Below, piece by piece: positions 17,830 through 26,123 of a DNA stretch of 64,000 bases (position 1 is the first letter of the stretch; every line of letters starts with the position of its first letter). A program made the position numbers and the translations under genes. Origin of the DNA: Sphingomonadales bacterium (GTDB lineage Bacteria; Pseudomonadota; Alphaproteobacteria; Sphingomonadales; Kordiimonadaceae); the NCBI GenBank assembly GCA_011088215.1, contig JAALKD010000010.1:1-64000 (forward strand), in the 5' to 3' direction. The notes below the pieces were generated by a model that made no database searches, had not been told where the DNA came from, and saw nothing but the letters and a program-made list of their open reading frames with translations.

Positions 17830-18789
17830 CTATAATAACTCTTTACATGCAGTGTAAATCGCTTTCGCATCAATACCAAACATGGCCGGTAATTCATCAT
17901 GTTCGCCTGATTTACCAAAGGTATCCTTCACGCCGACGAATTTCATTTTGGCAGGATGGTGCTGAGCTGCGCACTCCGCTATGGCGCTACCAAGGCCACC
18001 AAACACATTATGATCTTCGGCCGATACAATCCCTCCTGTTTCGCTAGCGGCGGCAACAACTTCGGACACATCAATCGGCTTTATAGTCGCCATATTCACA
18101 ACCCGTATTGAAATCCCCTCTTTTGCCAACGTTTCTGCAGCAGCAATAGCTCGGGCAACCATTACACCTGTCGCGATAACGGTCACATCGCGGCCCTCCC
18201 GCACGCGGGTGGCTTTACCAATTTCAAATGTATGGTCCGCGCCAAACACAACAGGCGTGGGGCTGCGGCCAATACGCATATAAACCGGTCCTTGGTGGTC
18301 GAGAATCGCCCGAAACGCCTGCATAAACTCATTCGCATCTGCGGGGCTGATAACCGTGACGCCTGGAATGGCACGCATAGTTGCCAAATCTTCAAGCATC
18401 TGGGCAGTCGCACCGTCAGGCCCGACATCCAGACCAATATGGGAACAGCATAATTTGGCATTACGTTCCGGGTAGGCAATTGCAGTGCGGAACTGTTCGT
18501 GCGCTCGCATGCAACCAAAAGCGCCGAAGGTTGAAACAACGGGAATAAGCCCCGTGTCTGCTACTCCGCCTGCTGCAGCCATCATATTCTGTTCGGCGAT
18601 ACCAAACTGCATCACTCTGTCGGGGTGCTCGATTACCAGTGGCTTGGCACCAGTGCCGCCTGCCACGTCAGCATCCAGCAAAACCCAATCCTCACGGGCC
18701 CTTGCCTGATGCACCAACACCCGGCCAAATGCATCCCTCACAGAGACATCTTCACCAACATTCCAATATTGAAGCGTGCTATCAAGCAT
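17830..18789 (-). CDS. Split transketolase, C-terminal subunit (first pair)
   Basis: A 319-residue transketolase C subunit with the catalytic Glu in FGIAEQNMM. The substrate-site motif reads SHIGLDVGPDGATAQ: the second histidine, normally in a T-H-Q triplet, is Ala. Its start overlaps the N subunit by 8 bases, so the pair is translationally coupled. Together with the altered N subunit of the other pair this suggests that the two transketolases work on different, non-standard substrates. Confidence 0.85.
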   Translation of the reverse strand: MLDSTLQYWNVGEDVSVRDAFGRVLVHQARAREDWVLLDADVAGGTGAKPLVIEHPDRVMQFGIAEQNMMAAAGGVADTGLIPVVSTFGAFGCMRAHEQFRTAIAYPERNAKLCCSHIGLDVGPDGATAQMLEDLATMRAIPGVTVISPADANEFMQAFRAILDHQGPVYMRIGRSPTPVVFGADHTFEIGKATRVREGRDVTVIATGVMVARAIAAAETLAKEGISIRVVNMATIKPIDVSEVVAAASETGGIVSAEDHNVFGGLGSAIAECAAQHHPAKMKFVGVKDTFGKSGEHDELPAMFGIDAKAIYTACKELL

Positions 18790-19591
18790 GTTCCAGCTCC
18801 TTCAATGAATCCGCCAGCTGTTCATCCGTCATAGTCACGCTGCCATGCCAGAACAATACATCTTCCATAAAGGAAACTCCTTTGCCTTTGATGGTGTCCG
18901 CCACAATGAAGGTCGGCATACCCTTGGTTGCCTTAGCCTCGGCCAGCGCAACTTGCAAAGCATCCGTGTCATGACCGTCCACATAAATGACGTGCCAGCC
19001 AAAAGTTGCGACCTTCTCGCCAACATCACCCATATTCAACTGTGTGCTAACGGGGGCATCGCCCTGAAGCTTGTTGGAATCGTATATCGCTACAAGATTG
19101 TCCATTTTTTTATGTCCGGCAGACATAATAGCTTCCCAGGTGTTACCTTCCTGCATATCGCCATCACCCAAAATCACATGCGTACGAAAACCAAGCCTTT
19201 GGTGCCGCGCACCCAACGCCGTACCCAGCCCTTGACTTAACCCCATACCCAGCGAGCCAGAAGGCGCATCAACGCCCGGCACCCGCACATCAGGGTGCCC
19301 CTCAGCAAAACCATCAATTTTTCTGAGCTTCAAGGCTTCTTCCATCGGGAAGTATCCCCGCTGCGCCAAGGCTACGTACAACGATGGGCAAGCATGGCCT
19401 TTAGAAAGAATGAAACGGTCCCGCTCGTTCCAGTCAGGTTTGGCAGGGTCTACGTTCATTTCATTAAAATATAACACCGCAAGCATGTCTGCGATCGAAA
19501 GGCTGCCGCCTGGGTGACCAGACCGCCCTGCGTGGATAGCCTTCAGGCAATTTATCCTGATGGTGTTTGCAATTTCTTTAAGGTCTGCCAC
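18782..19591 (-). CDS. Split transketolase, N-terminal subunit (first pair)
   Basis: A 269-residue ThDP-binding subunit with the usual motifs intact: GRSGHPGGSLS, LSKGHACPSLY, and GDGDMQEGNTWEA...YDSN for ThDP and Mg. It forms a functional unit with the overlapping downstream C subunit. It lies 32 bases after the asparagine-synthase-like gene in the same leftward series. Confidence 0.87.
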   Translation of the reverse strand: MADLKEIANTIRINCLKAIHAGRSGHPGGSLSIADMLAVLYFNEMNVDPAKPDWNERDRFILSKGHACPSLYVALAQRGYFPMEEALKLRKIDGFAEGHPDVRVPGVDAPSGSLGMGLSQGLGTALGARHQRLGFRTHVILGDGDMQEGNTWEAIMSAGHKKMDNLVAIYDSNKLQGDAPVSTQLNMGDVGEKVATFGWHVIYVDGHDTDALQVALAEAKATKGMPTFIVADTIKGKGVSFMEDVLFWHGSVTMTDEQLADSLKELEHA

Positions 19592-19623
19592 ATATTTTTC
19601 CTTTTATCTCAACGCCCTAACTA

Positions 19624-21009
19624 TTAACCGCTTGCCACGCTCCGGTCGAGCGTTTCTCGCTCAAAACCGGCGAAACCTAACTTCCGATCATGATAGGGAT
19701 AATCCAATTGGTCCATCCGGTGTGCAATACATCCTTTGTAGCGATTCCGTTTCATGTCCGGCGTCAAATTCAAAAACGCCTGTACAACACCGTGGTCGAG
19801 GAACGGATAACGCGTTTCAATACCGTAATGGCCAACAATCCGTTCGTTTGATTCCAAAAACAGTTTATTCCACCCACCATAAAAACTTGGCCAAGGTTCG
19901 GTTGCCTTTTCCCACACTCCGCGAAAATGAGACCGGCGGGAATTGCTGTGCGGATTATAATAATCGGAAATAATTTCGTCAGCCCCCTGCCCCGACAACG
20001 CAATTAACTCACCATTCTCACGACCCTTTTTAGCGATGTAAGCCGCAGATATATACCCCGTGATATTGCGTATATCGTCATCCGCATACAAACTAGGAGC
20101 ATTAGAGTCCAACGCTAGGCGGAACTTTGGAATACCTGTCTGCAATTCCTCTTGCACACGATCGAGCTCTGCCATGTCTGGCTGCAAAATTTCACAGCGG
20201 ATATTTCTGTTGCGGAATCGCGCATACCGCTCATTGAAAATCTCTTCAATTTCGCCAAAGGGAAAACCATAAGCGGTGAAAGGAATATCCATCGCATCCA
20301 ATTCGGCCGCAATAATACCGCTATCATGTCCACTGCTCACGGGGACGTATATTTTTCGCTGTACCCTCTCTGCACGCTTTCTCACAGCATAGGTGAATGC
20401 CTCAGCAAACGGCTCAAAGCTATCGCAGGTTTGACTATTGAAATCAAAGGGCCTTAAAAGGCACTGATCAACCAGTTTTCCAGATTTTAAGTGGAAGGTC
20501 AGGCCGGTGTTTGCTGGCACTCGTTGCGCCCTTTCAAAACCACACTGGTGCAAAATATAGTCATAACTTGCGGCACCAACTCGCCCATTCTCTATGGCAT
20601 AATAAAATGGTTTTGTTCCAAAGGTATCCGCTGCCAGATGCAAGAAGCCATTTGTTTCATCAATGACAATAAGAGCAAATTCACCGTCCAGGTCATGCAA
20701 TGCCGCAAGACCATCAGTGTCCAATCTGCCTTTCAGATAATCCGCGTCTCCGTAATCCGGAGTATATTGCTGCCAATCGTTGTAAATTTCGCCGTTGAAC
20801 AGGTATGTACCCCGCTGCCACAAAGCTGGTTGCTTCGCTGAGCCAGTAATTGAAAGCAGGCAGTGCATGGCAAACCAATGGTCCCCTTGCGCCTCAGACG
20901 CACCGTCTGGCCCACGGTCAGACAGGCCTTTCTTCGCTGCGCAAGCATAGTCACGTCGCAGATCATCAGCACTTCTCGTCCCGTCATAAATATAGAAAAC
21001 ACCGCACAT
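19624..21009 (-). CDS. Asparagine synthase-like glutamine amidotransferase
   Basis: A 461-residue AsnB-family protein. Cys2 is the glutaminase nucleophile (after removal of Met1), DRGPDG and FNGEIYN belong to the Ntn glutaminase domain, and the synthetase domain carries a PP-loop that reads SSGHDSG (226-231) in place of the usual SGGxDS. Shorter than housekeeping AsnB, it matches the amide-forming paralogues found in surface-polysaccharide clusters, where they convert a sugar carboxylate to a carboxamide. TGATG overlap with the upstream gene shows coupling. Target acid unknown. Confidence 0.8.
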   Translation of the reverse strand: MCGVFYIYDGTRSADDLRRDYACAAKKGLSDRGPDGASEAQGDHWFAMHCLLSITGSAKQPALWQRGTYLFNGEIYNDWQQYTPDYGDADYLKGRLDTDGLAALHDLDGEFALIVIDETNGFLHLAADTFGTKPFYYAIENGRVGAASYDYILHQCGFERAQRVPANTGLTFHLKSGKLVDQCLLRPFDFNSQTCDSFEPFAEAFTYAVRKRAERVQRKIYVPVSSGHDSGIIAAELDAMDIPFTAYGFPFGEIEEIFNERYARFRNRNIRCEILQPDMAELDRVQEELQTGIPKFRLALDSNAPSLYADDDIRNITGYISAAYIAKKGRENGELIALSGQGADEIISDYYNPHSNSRRSHFRGVWEKATEPWPSFYGGWNKLFLESNERIVGHYGIETRYPFLDHGVVQAFLNLTPDMKRNRYKGCIAHRMDQLDYPYHDRKLGFAGFERETLDRSVASG

Positions 21010-22124
21010 CAGGCACAGCCCTCCTGTTCAGGTCTATGTGCGATGATAATCCCCGCCGTTAAACGACCGTGACTGCTCGTCACTCTACTATTTTCATATT
21101 CAATGGGTACAAATGCATGGCGTTTTTTGGCCCATACTTCATCAATATGAAAACCATGCTTCGATGCTGCGTCAGCCAACTCCTGAAGGCCATATTCCTT
21201 ATGGTGCCAGGGCATCAACGGCTTGTTCAGTGGATGCTTTAGCAACAACGGCACCTCGAGCAACAATTTCCCACCGGGCTTCAGATTGGTTAGGGAGCAT
21301 TCAAAAAACGCGTCAGGGTTTGGTATATGCTCTAGCGTATGCAGCGAAACAACTGCATCGAAATGGTTTGTTCTTACAAATGTTTCTGCATCACCCTCTA
21401 TATATTCGACACCTTCAATATGGCCATTTTCGCGGTTGGCAATATCCAGTACGGTGTCTGTTTCGGCTAGATACTTGCCCATAAAACCGTAACTGGACGC
21501 TGGATAATTCCATTTAAAATGAGTCTGATTCTCGCTAATCAAACGCGCATATTTTGATCGAATTTCTTCAACACTGAACGGGTCATAAGCCGGGCCACCA
21601 TCAATGCGCTCCAGCTTGAATATATCCGGATTTTCTTCCACATAAACCCATGGCGAAAACTGCATGGAAGACCGCTTTCTATCGTCCTCGATACTATCAA
21701 TCTGTGCCACAGCTTTCGACAATGCCCGCACCGTACCCACATCAGCTGCAAGTGCATAATTATAGTCAGGCGGTAAATCGATATAATCCGCCTGTTTGGC
21801 CTTCAGTAAGGCAACCATGCGCTCTAACTGTTCCACGTCCAGATAAAACTGACGCAGTAAAACCCGCACGACAATAGTCGCATTAACCGAATGAGCGGCC
21901 CCCAAAAGGCGCGCGGCCACGTTCATGTCGCTGCCTTTGTATAATTGCACGCCCCATGTCGCGGCTGCCTGTTCCAACGAAACAGATTCAGGGTCGTCGG
22001 GGCAAGCAATCACAACTTCATCAATGAATTCAGCTTCAAGACATTTACCAATGACATAGTCATCTGGGTCATGCGAATTCACCAAATCAGCAGGCGTACA
22101 CTGTATGATGGCGGCTACAGTCAC
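21009..22124 (-). CDS. Fusion of a degenerate cytidylyltransferase-like domain and a SAM methyltransferase
   Basis: A 371-residue two-domain protein. Residues about 1-150 follow the SpsF/NeuA-type nucleotidyltransferase fold (IDEVVIACPDDPES, WGVQLYKGSDMNVAARLLGAA, NATIVVRV). The nucleotide-binding loop that should read like ARxxSxRLPGK is replaced (CTPADLVNSHDPDD), and the GDxPL metal motif is gone, so this half is probably inactive. Residues about 190-371 are a class I methyltransferase (VLDIANRENGHIEGVEYIEGD, VVSLHTLEHIPNP). I chose the GTG at 22124, overlapping the preceding stop (GTGA); the longer ATG start at 22226 would run 105 bases into that gene. Confidence 0.72.
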   Translation of the reverse strand: MTVAAIIQCTPADLVNSHDPDDYVIGKCLEAEFIDEVVIACPDDPESVSLEQAAATWGVQLYKGSDMNVAARLLGAAHSVNATIVVRVLLRQFYLDVEQLERMVALLKAKQADYIDLPPDYNYALAADVGTVRALSKAVAQIDSIEDDRKRSSMQFSPWVYVEENPDIFKLERIDGGPAYDPFSVEEIRSKYARLISENQTHFKWNYPASSYGFMGKYLAETDTVLDIANRENGHIEGVEYIEGDAETFVRTNHFDAVVSLHTLEHIPNPDAFFECSLTNLKPGGKLLLEVPLLLKHPLNKPLMPWHHKEYGLQELADAASKHGFHIDEVWAKKRHAFVPIEYENSRVTSSHGRLTAGIIIAHRPEQEGCA

Positions 22125-23353
22125 TGCAGTTTTCCCAATATATATGGAATATGCTGTTTCGCTTGCCTTGCCAGCGACGCAACATTTGGCTGCATGGCAG
22201 CAACGAGCGCATCGCGAGTTTCCCAAGTCGTGGTAATTTTGGCAGCCAAACTGTCCATATCAGCCACCGTGGCAACTTGGCCCGACACACCCAGTTCTTC
22301 CAGGAAGGGAGGCATATGGCCCTTCAATACGCCGGCAATTGATAGGAAAGGCACATCATTCATGGCGGCAAAAATACAGGAATGCCGGCGATTAGAAATA
22401 TGCAGACTGGCCAGCGGAAACAGCGAGAATGTTTCAAACACCGTTAAGTCTTGCTCTACACAAAACACATTGTCCTGTCGTTTCATTTTTGAGGCGATTT
22501 CGCGGTGCGTCAGCCGGTCATCCTGCCATCTGTGAGCGAGTGTATAAGTACAATTGGGAATGAACAGTAATTGCGCATCGAAACGCGTCACAACATCGTC
22601 CAACATATCCGCCAGGGCCTGATTAATCACAGCATATTCGTCTTCATCACCCATCCAATATTCATGGCGAAAACCGACACCTATAACTGGCTTGCCCGAC
22701 AATTTAATATAATCAGCCGCCAATATCTCTTGCGGTGTGCGTGCGCAGTCCTGTGGTTCCATGCCAAACGCTGGATCACCAAGTACGGCGATGTGTTCGC
22801 CTGCAACACCAATGCCTGCCAAATACTGACGGCCACTTTCTTCTCGCATGGTCACTGCCGCCGCGGAGCCAACCATAAAGCGGGCGTGCTGCTGCGTGGT
22901 GGGCTCCTTAATGTCATCCACAACATTCAAACCATAGAGCGCAATTGGCGTACCTAAAAAGCGGGCAAGTGTTGCCAGGGTCGCACCGTAACTGGAAACT
23001 CCTTTCAGCAAACTATTGGGAAAAATTTCCATAAAGCTGTTACCGCCAATAATCAGCAGATCTGCTTCTCTGATTACCTCAGAGATAGCCGTCAAATGGC
23101 TATCGGGATCACCAGCATTCATACCCAAAAAAATACGACCTGCCGCTGCTTCTTTGCTATCATGGTCCATGTTTTTGAGAGACGTAAAACCAAAGGCCTG
23201 ATCGTAATCTGCGTCCGGGTGGCGACACAGGAATGTAATCTGACATCCAGGCGCCTCCCGCTTTAGGCCCTGCAACATCGAAGCAAGCATGGCGTCATCA
23301 CCCATGTTTTTCACGCCATATGTGCTGGCACCTGTTATGACAAATTTTTTCAC
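22121..23353 (-). CDS. Polysaccharide pyruvyl transferase family protein
   Basis: A 410-residue protein with the CsaB-type start (FVITGASTYGVKNMGDDAML), the ADLLIIGGNSFMEIFPNS segment, and the late SNRRHSCIFAAMNDVPFLSIAG motif with the conserved His. The family transfers pyruvate from PEP to a glycan sugar as a ketal. It lies between two methyltransferase genes; its stop overlaps the next start by 4 bases. It suggests the glycan or its precursor carries an acidic pyruvyl group. Confidence 0.85.
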   Translation of the reverse strand: MKKFVITGASTYGVKNMGDDAMLASMLQGLKREAPGCQITFLCRHPDADYDQAFGFTSLKNMDHDSKEAAAGRIFLGMNAGDPDSHLTAISEVIREADLLIIGGNSFMEIFPNSLLKGVSSYGATLATLARFLGTPIALYGLNVVDDIKEPTTQQHARFMVGSAAAVTMREESGRQYLAGIGVAGEHIAVLGDPAFGMEPQDCARTPQEILAADYIKLSGKPVIGVGFRHEYWMGDEDEYAVINQALADMLDDVVTRFDAQLLFIPNCTYTLAHRWQDDRLTHREIASKMKRQDNVFCVEQDLTVFETFSLFPLASLHISNRRHSCIFAAMNDVPFLSIAGVLKGHMPPFLEELGVSGQVATVADMDSLAAKITTTWETRDALVAAMQPNVASLARQAKQHIPYILGKLQ

Positions 23354-23354
23354 A

Positions 23355-24305
23355 TCAGACCTTTCTGGCGATCAAATCAATTTGACGACCAAGATCAAGG
23401 TCTGCGAAAGCTTTATAAAGGGCTGTTTTCAAGTCCTTCAATCCCGCCTTTTCAAGCGCTCCTTCAAACGCAACACGGCGCCTATGGCACTCTTTTCCAA
23501 TGGCAGGTGTTTCCACATAATTGTCCCCCATCAACAGGAACATATCGATCGGAAAGCTGGTTATTTGGTTCGAGACAGCAAAGCCGTTGGCTTCAACAAA
23601 CTTTCCAAGACTGGTGACAGTGAAATAATTCAGATGCTCCGGCGGCACAAACCACCAGCACGGGTAGTCCTGCGTCTCGCGCAATGCTTTTTGAAACGGG
23701 TTAAAGTCATTGGCGCAATTAACAAACAGCAGCCCATCATTACCCAGCAGCGAAGATGCCAAATCGAGAAAGGTTTTGGGGCTTTGCAGATGCTCAATTA
23801 CTCCGTGGGAATATACGACATCAAATTGGCCCAACGCGCCAGAGTCCAGTGTTTCAAAACCCTGATTGTAAACAGTCAGCTCCAATTCGTCGCGGGCAAA
23901 TGCTGAAGCTTTTTCTGAAGGCTCAACCCCAACAGTTTCCCAGCCTTGCTCTTTGGCGAAAGCAAGGAAAAAACCAGGCCCACAGCCAAGATCAAGTACT
24001 CGCCCTTTACGCCCTAATTCTGATTCAAATGCAGCAAGTCGTTCGCCGAACAACTCGTGCCACCAATCCTTCTGCGCAGCCTGCGCTTCAAAGTAATCAA
24101 CTTTGCGGTCACTTTCGTAAAACTTTGACTGATAGAACTCTGCCAGCTCCTCAGAACTTGGCAATGGAACAGCATGCACAAAACCACAGACAACACAGTC
24201 GAGCGCTTGAAACTCTCCGCGCTGGTCAATCACTTCACCAGTGTGATTATGGCCATTTGGGCATACATAATTTGATATCGGGTCACTCTGCGTCATCAAA
24301 AGCAC
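23355..24305 (-). CDS. Class I SAM-dependent methyltransferase with N-terminal Cys motif
   Basis: A 316-residue protein. Near the N-terminus it has a Cys-His-rich segment (VCPNGHNH...LDCVVCGFVHAVPLP), like the zinc part of sugar C-methyltransferases, followed by the SAM motif VLDLGCGPGFFLAFA and VVYSHGVIEHLQSP. It is likely an O- or C-methyltransferase acting on a nucleotide sugar or sugar acid. An alternative start three codons later is possible. It ends one base before the pyruvyl transferase start. Confidence 0.82.
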   Translation of the reverse strand: MLLMTQSDPISNYVCPNGHNHTGEVIDQRGEFQALDCVVCGFVHAVPLPSSEELAEFYQSKFYESDRKVDYFEAQAAQKDWWHELFGERLAAFESELGRKGRVLDLGCGPGFFLAFAKEQGWETVGVEPSEKASAFARDELELTVYNQGFETLDSGALGQFDVVYSHGVIEHLQSPKTFLDLASSLLGNDGLLFVNCANDFNPFQKALRETQDYPCWWFVPPEHLNYFTVTSLGKFVEANGFAVSNQITSFPIDMFLLMGDNYVETPAIGKECHRRRVAFEGALEKAGLKDLKTALYKAFADLDLGRQIDLIARKV

Positions 24306-24353
24306 CTAAAATATACGTCAAAAGATCATAAGCACATGCCATGCCAAGAGAAA

Positions 24354-26123
24354 TTATACTGTCGCACCTTGACCCAAATGTCTTAAAAGAGTGATAAGCG
24401 GCGGAATTTCTTCTCGTTTACGCCACAAGTCGGAACAAGCGGCGGTCAAACGAGCCTTTTCTGTGTCTGCTTCTAACAAATCAGCAAATTTCGCAACACA
24501 TGCGCTAACTTCATTTGCCATTAAACACACTTTTTCTGCACGTAGCATCGCCATTTCTGATGTTTTTGCCTGAATTTCCGGCACATAAACCACTGTTGGC
24601 AACTCCGCACGCAGGCACTCAAAAAAACTAACACCGTAAACAGAAAGCGCAAGACCATGCTGAGCGATCAGGGCCGGCAAATCCGCAGGGGCTTTTACTA
24701 CGGTAAAACGGTGCCTCCCCGAGACCCCGGTCAATTCAGGTGTTTGCGCATAAGGACCCTGCACCCATGTAACGGACACATCCTGTGGCAACGCTGCATC
24801 AAGCATGGCAGGCCATTGTTGACCAAGACGGTAAAAATCACCGCCACCCGTTAAGACAATCAGGCTTGTTCCGGCAACGGCAAGTTCTTTTTCCGGGGCA
24901 ACCGGGTGCAGCAAATAACTGTCCCACCCGTAGACCAAGCGTTCCTTCAAAAGGGCTTTATGATTATCCGCTACATAAAAACAGGGAATGTAATAGCCAT
25001 CAAAACAGTCGTTGTCAGTGACAGCATCCACGGAGATAAATTTTGTGCCCCGTCCACGCATCGTTTCTACTAAAGCTAGAAGTTCTTCGCTAAGCACCTG
25101 CAAATCCAACAGCATGACGGATGGTGTTTCTTCACAGAGTTCGGTAAAAACACCTTCCGTTGTACCGGTAGACCGCCACTCATGAGGCAACAAGTCTAGC
25201 CAATCCAATCGCTGTTCTTCACCCAGTATAACAATACGTACAGACGCCGCCAAATGGTCCTGCAGCTGTTTGGCTGCCACAGTCATTCGTCTTAAATGGC
25301 CCAGTCCTGCCTTGCGGTCAGCTTGCGTAAACAAAGTAATTTTTTGATTTTGCTCGGCAACCGCTTTTTGATGCACGTGGGCGTTTATGGTGCGTAAATT
25401 CGGTTCAGCCTGCAATCGGCCAATAACCCAACGCAAGTCAACAATTGTTGCTGCATCATGTGTCGCATACCAGTCATCATAAATACGGCGCATAAAATCA
25501 TAGTCACTAGTCGTATCCACAGAAATACGATGATCAATGCTGTGATAAATAGGGTCTTCTTGTCCGTATGCAGTGGCAGCGGGCATCACTTTTTCCAAAA
25601 CGTGAAACACCGCACCTACATGTTCTCTTTCGAAAGGCTTATCAGCAACCTCGACCATTTTGTCCCAAAAACGACGTTTGTATATAGCAAAGCCCTCATG
25701 AATATATGTCTGCCCGTCAGGCAATTCTTCCATGCGGGCCCAGTCTGCAATCGGGTTACTGACCAGTTTTGTGACCAACGTTTCAATTGTTGTTGGTTCA
25801 ACCAGCGGGCTATCCCCGCATACGTACACGAGAATGTCGGCTGCGTGAGCTTTAACCACACTGTCGATGCGCCCTACCAGGTCATTCACATCCCCTTTGT
25901 GAGCGTAACAATTCACACCAGCTTCTTCTGCCCACACAACAAGATCACAGTTATAATCATCTGCTGTAGTTGCTAGCACAATCTCATCAAGGTTTGATAT
26001 TCGGGACAAATGGCGCACGATATGCTCAACCATAGGCGCACCGGCGAGCGGCAATAATTGTTTGCGCGGCAAACGACTGCTATTGAGACGCGCACCAATA
26101 ACGGCGACTATTTTTTCGCCCAT
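24354..26123 (-). CDS. PseF-PseG fusion: cytidylyltransferase plus UDP-sugar hydrolase
   Basis: A 589-residue fusion. Residues 1-235 are a SpsF/PseF-type cytidylyltransferase with an intact nucleotide-binding loop (VIGARLNSSRLPRKQL, 8-23) and YVCGDSPLVEP. Residues about 260-589 are a PseG-type GT-B-fold hydrolase (AGLGHLRRMTVAAKQL, then LSVYGVSFFECLRAELPTVVY), the enzyme that removes UDP from the diacetamido sugar. Together they cover two non-consecutive steps of CMP-pseudaminic acid synthesis in one chain. The start overlaps the PseI-like stop by 16 bases. Confidence 0.85.
   Translation of the reverse strand: MGEKIVAVIGARLNSSRLPRKQLLPLAGAPMVEHIVRHLSRISNLDEIVLATTADDYNCDLVVWAEEAGVNCYAHKGDVNDLVGRIDSVVKAHAADILVYVCGDSPLVEPTTIETLVTKLVSNPIADWARMEELPDGQTYIHEGFAIYKRRFWDKMVEVADKPFEREHVGAVFHVLEKVMPAATAYGQEDPIYHSIDHRISVDTTSDYDFMRRIYDDWYATHDAATIVDLRWVIGRLQAEPNLRTINAHVHQKAVAEQNQKITLFTQADRKAGLGHLRRMTVAAKQLQDHLAASVRIVILGEEQRLDWLDLLPHEWRSTGTTEGVFTELCEETPSVMLLDLQVLSEELLALVETMRGRGTKFISVDAVTDNDCFDGYYIPCFYVADNHKALLKERLVYGWDSYLLHPVAPEKELAVAGTSLIVLTGGGDFYRLGQQWPAMLDAALPQDVSVTWVQGPYAQTPELTGVSGRHRFTVVKAPADLPALIAQHGLALSVYGVSFFECLRAELPTVVYVPEIQAKTSEMAMLRAEKVCLMANEVSACVAKFADLLEADTEKARLTAACSDLWRKREEIPPLITLLRHLGQGATV

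Noticed and set aside
13176..19591. Recent tandem duplication of one transketolase-ADH block
   Set aside because: The two pairs are only moderately similar and carry different active-site changes, so they are old paralogues.
22125..22226. Cys-rich N-terminal extension of the fusion protein
   Set aside because: It overlaps the pyruvyl transferase gene; the GTG at 22124 with a 4-base overlap is the natural start.
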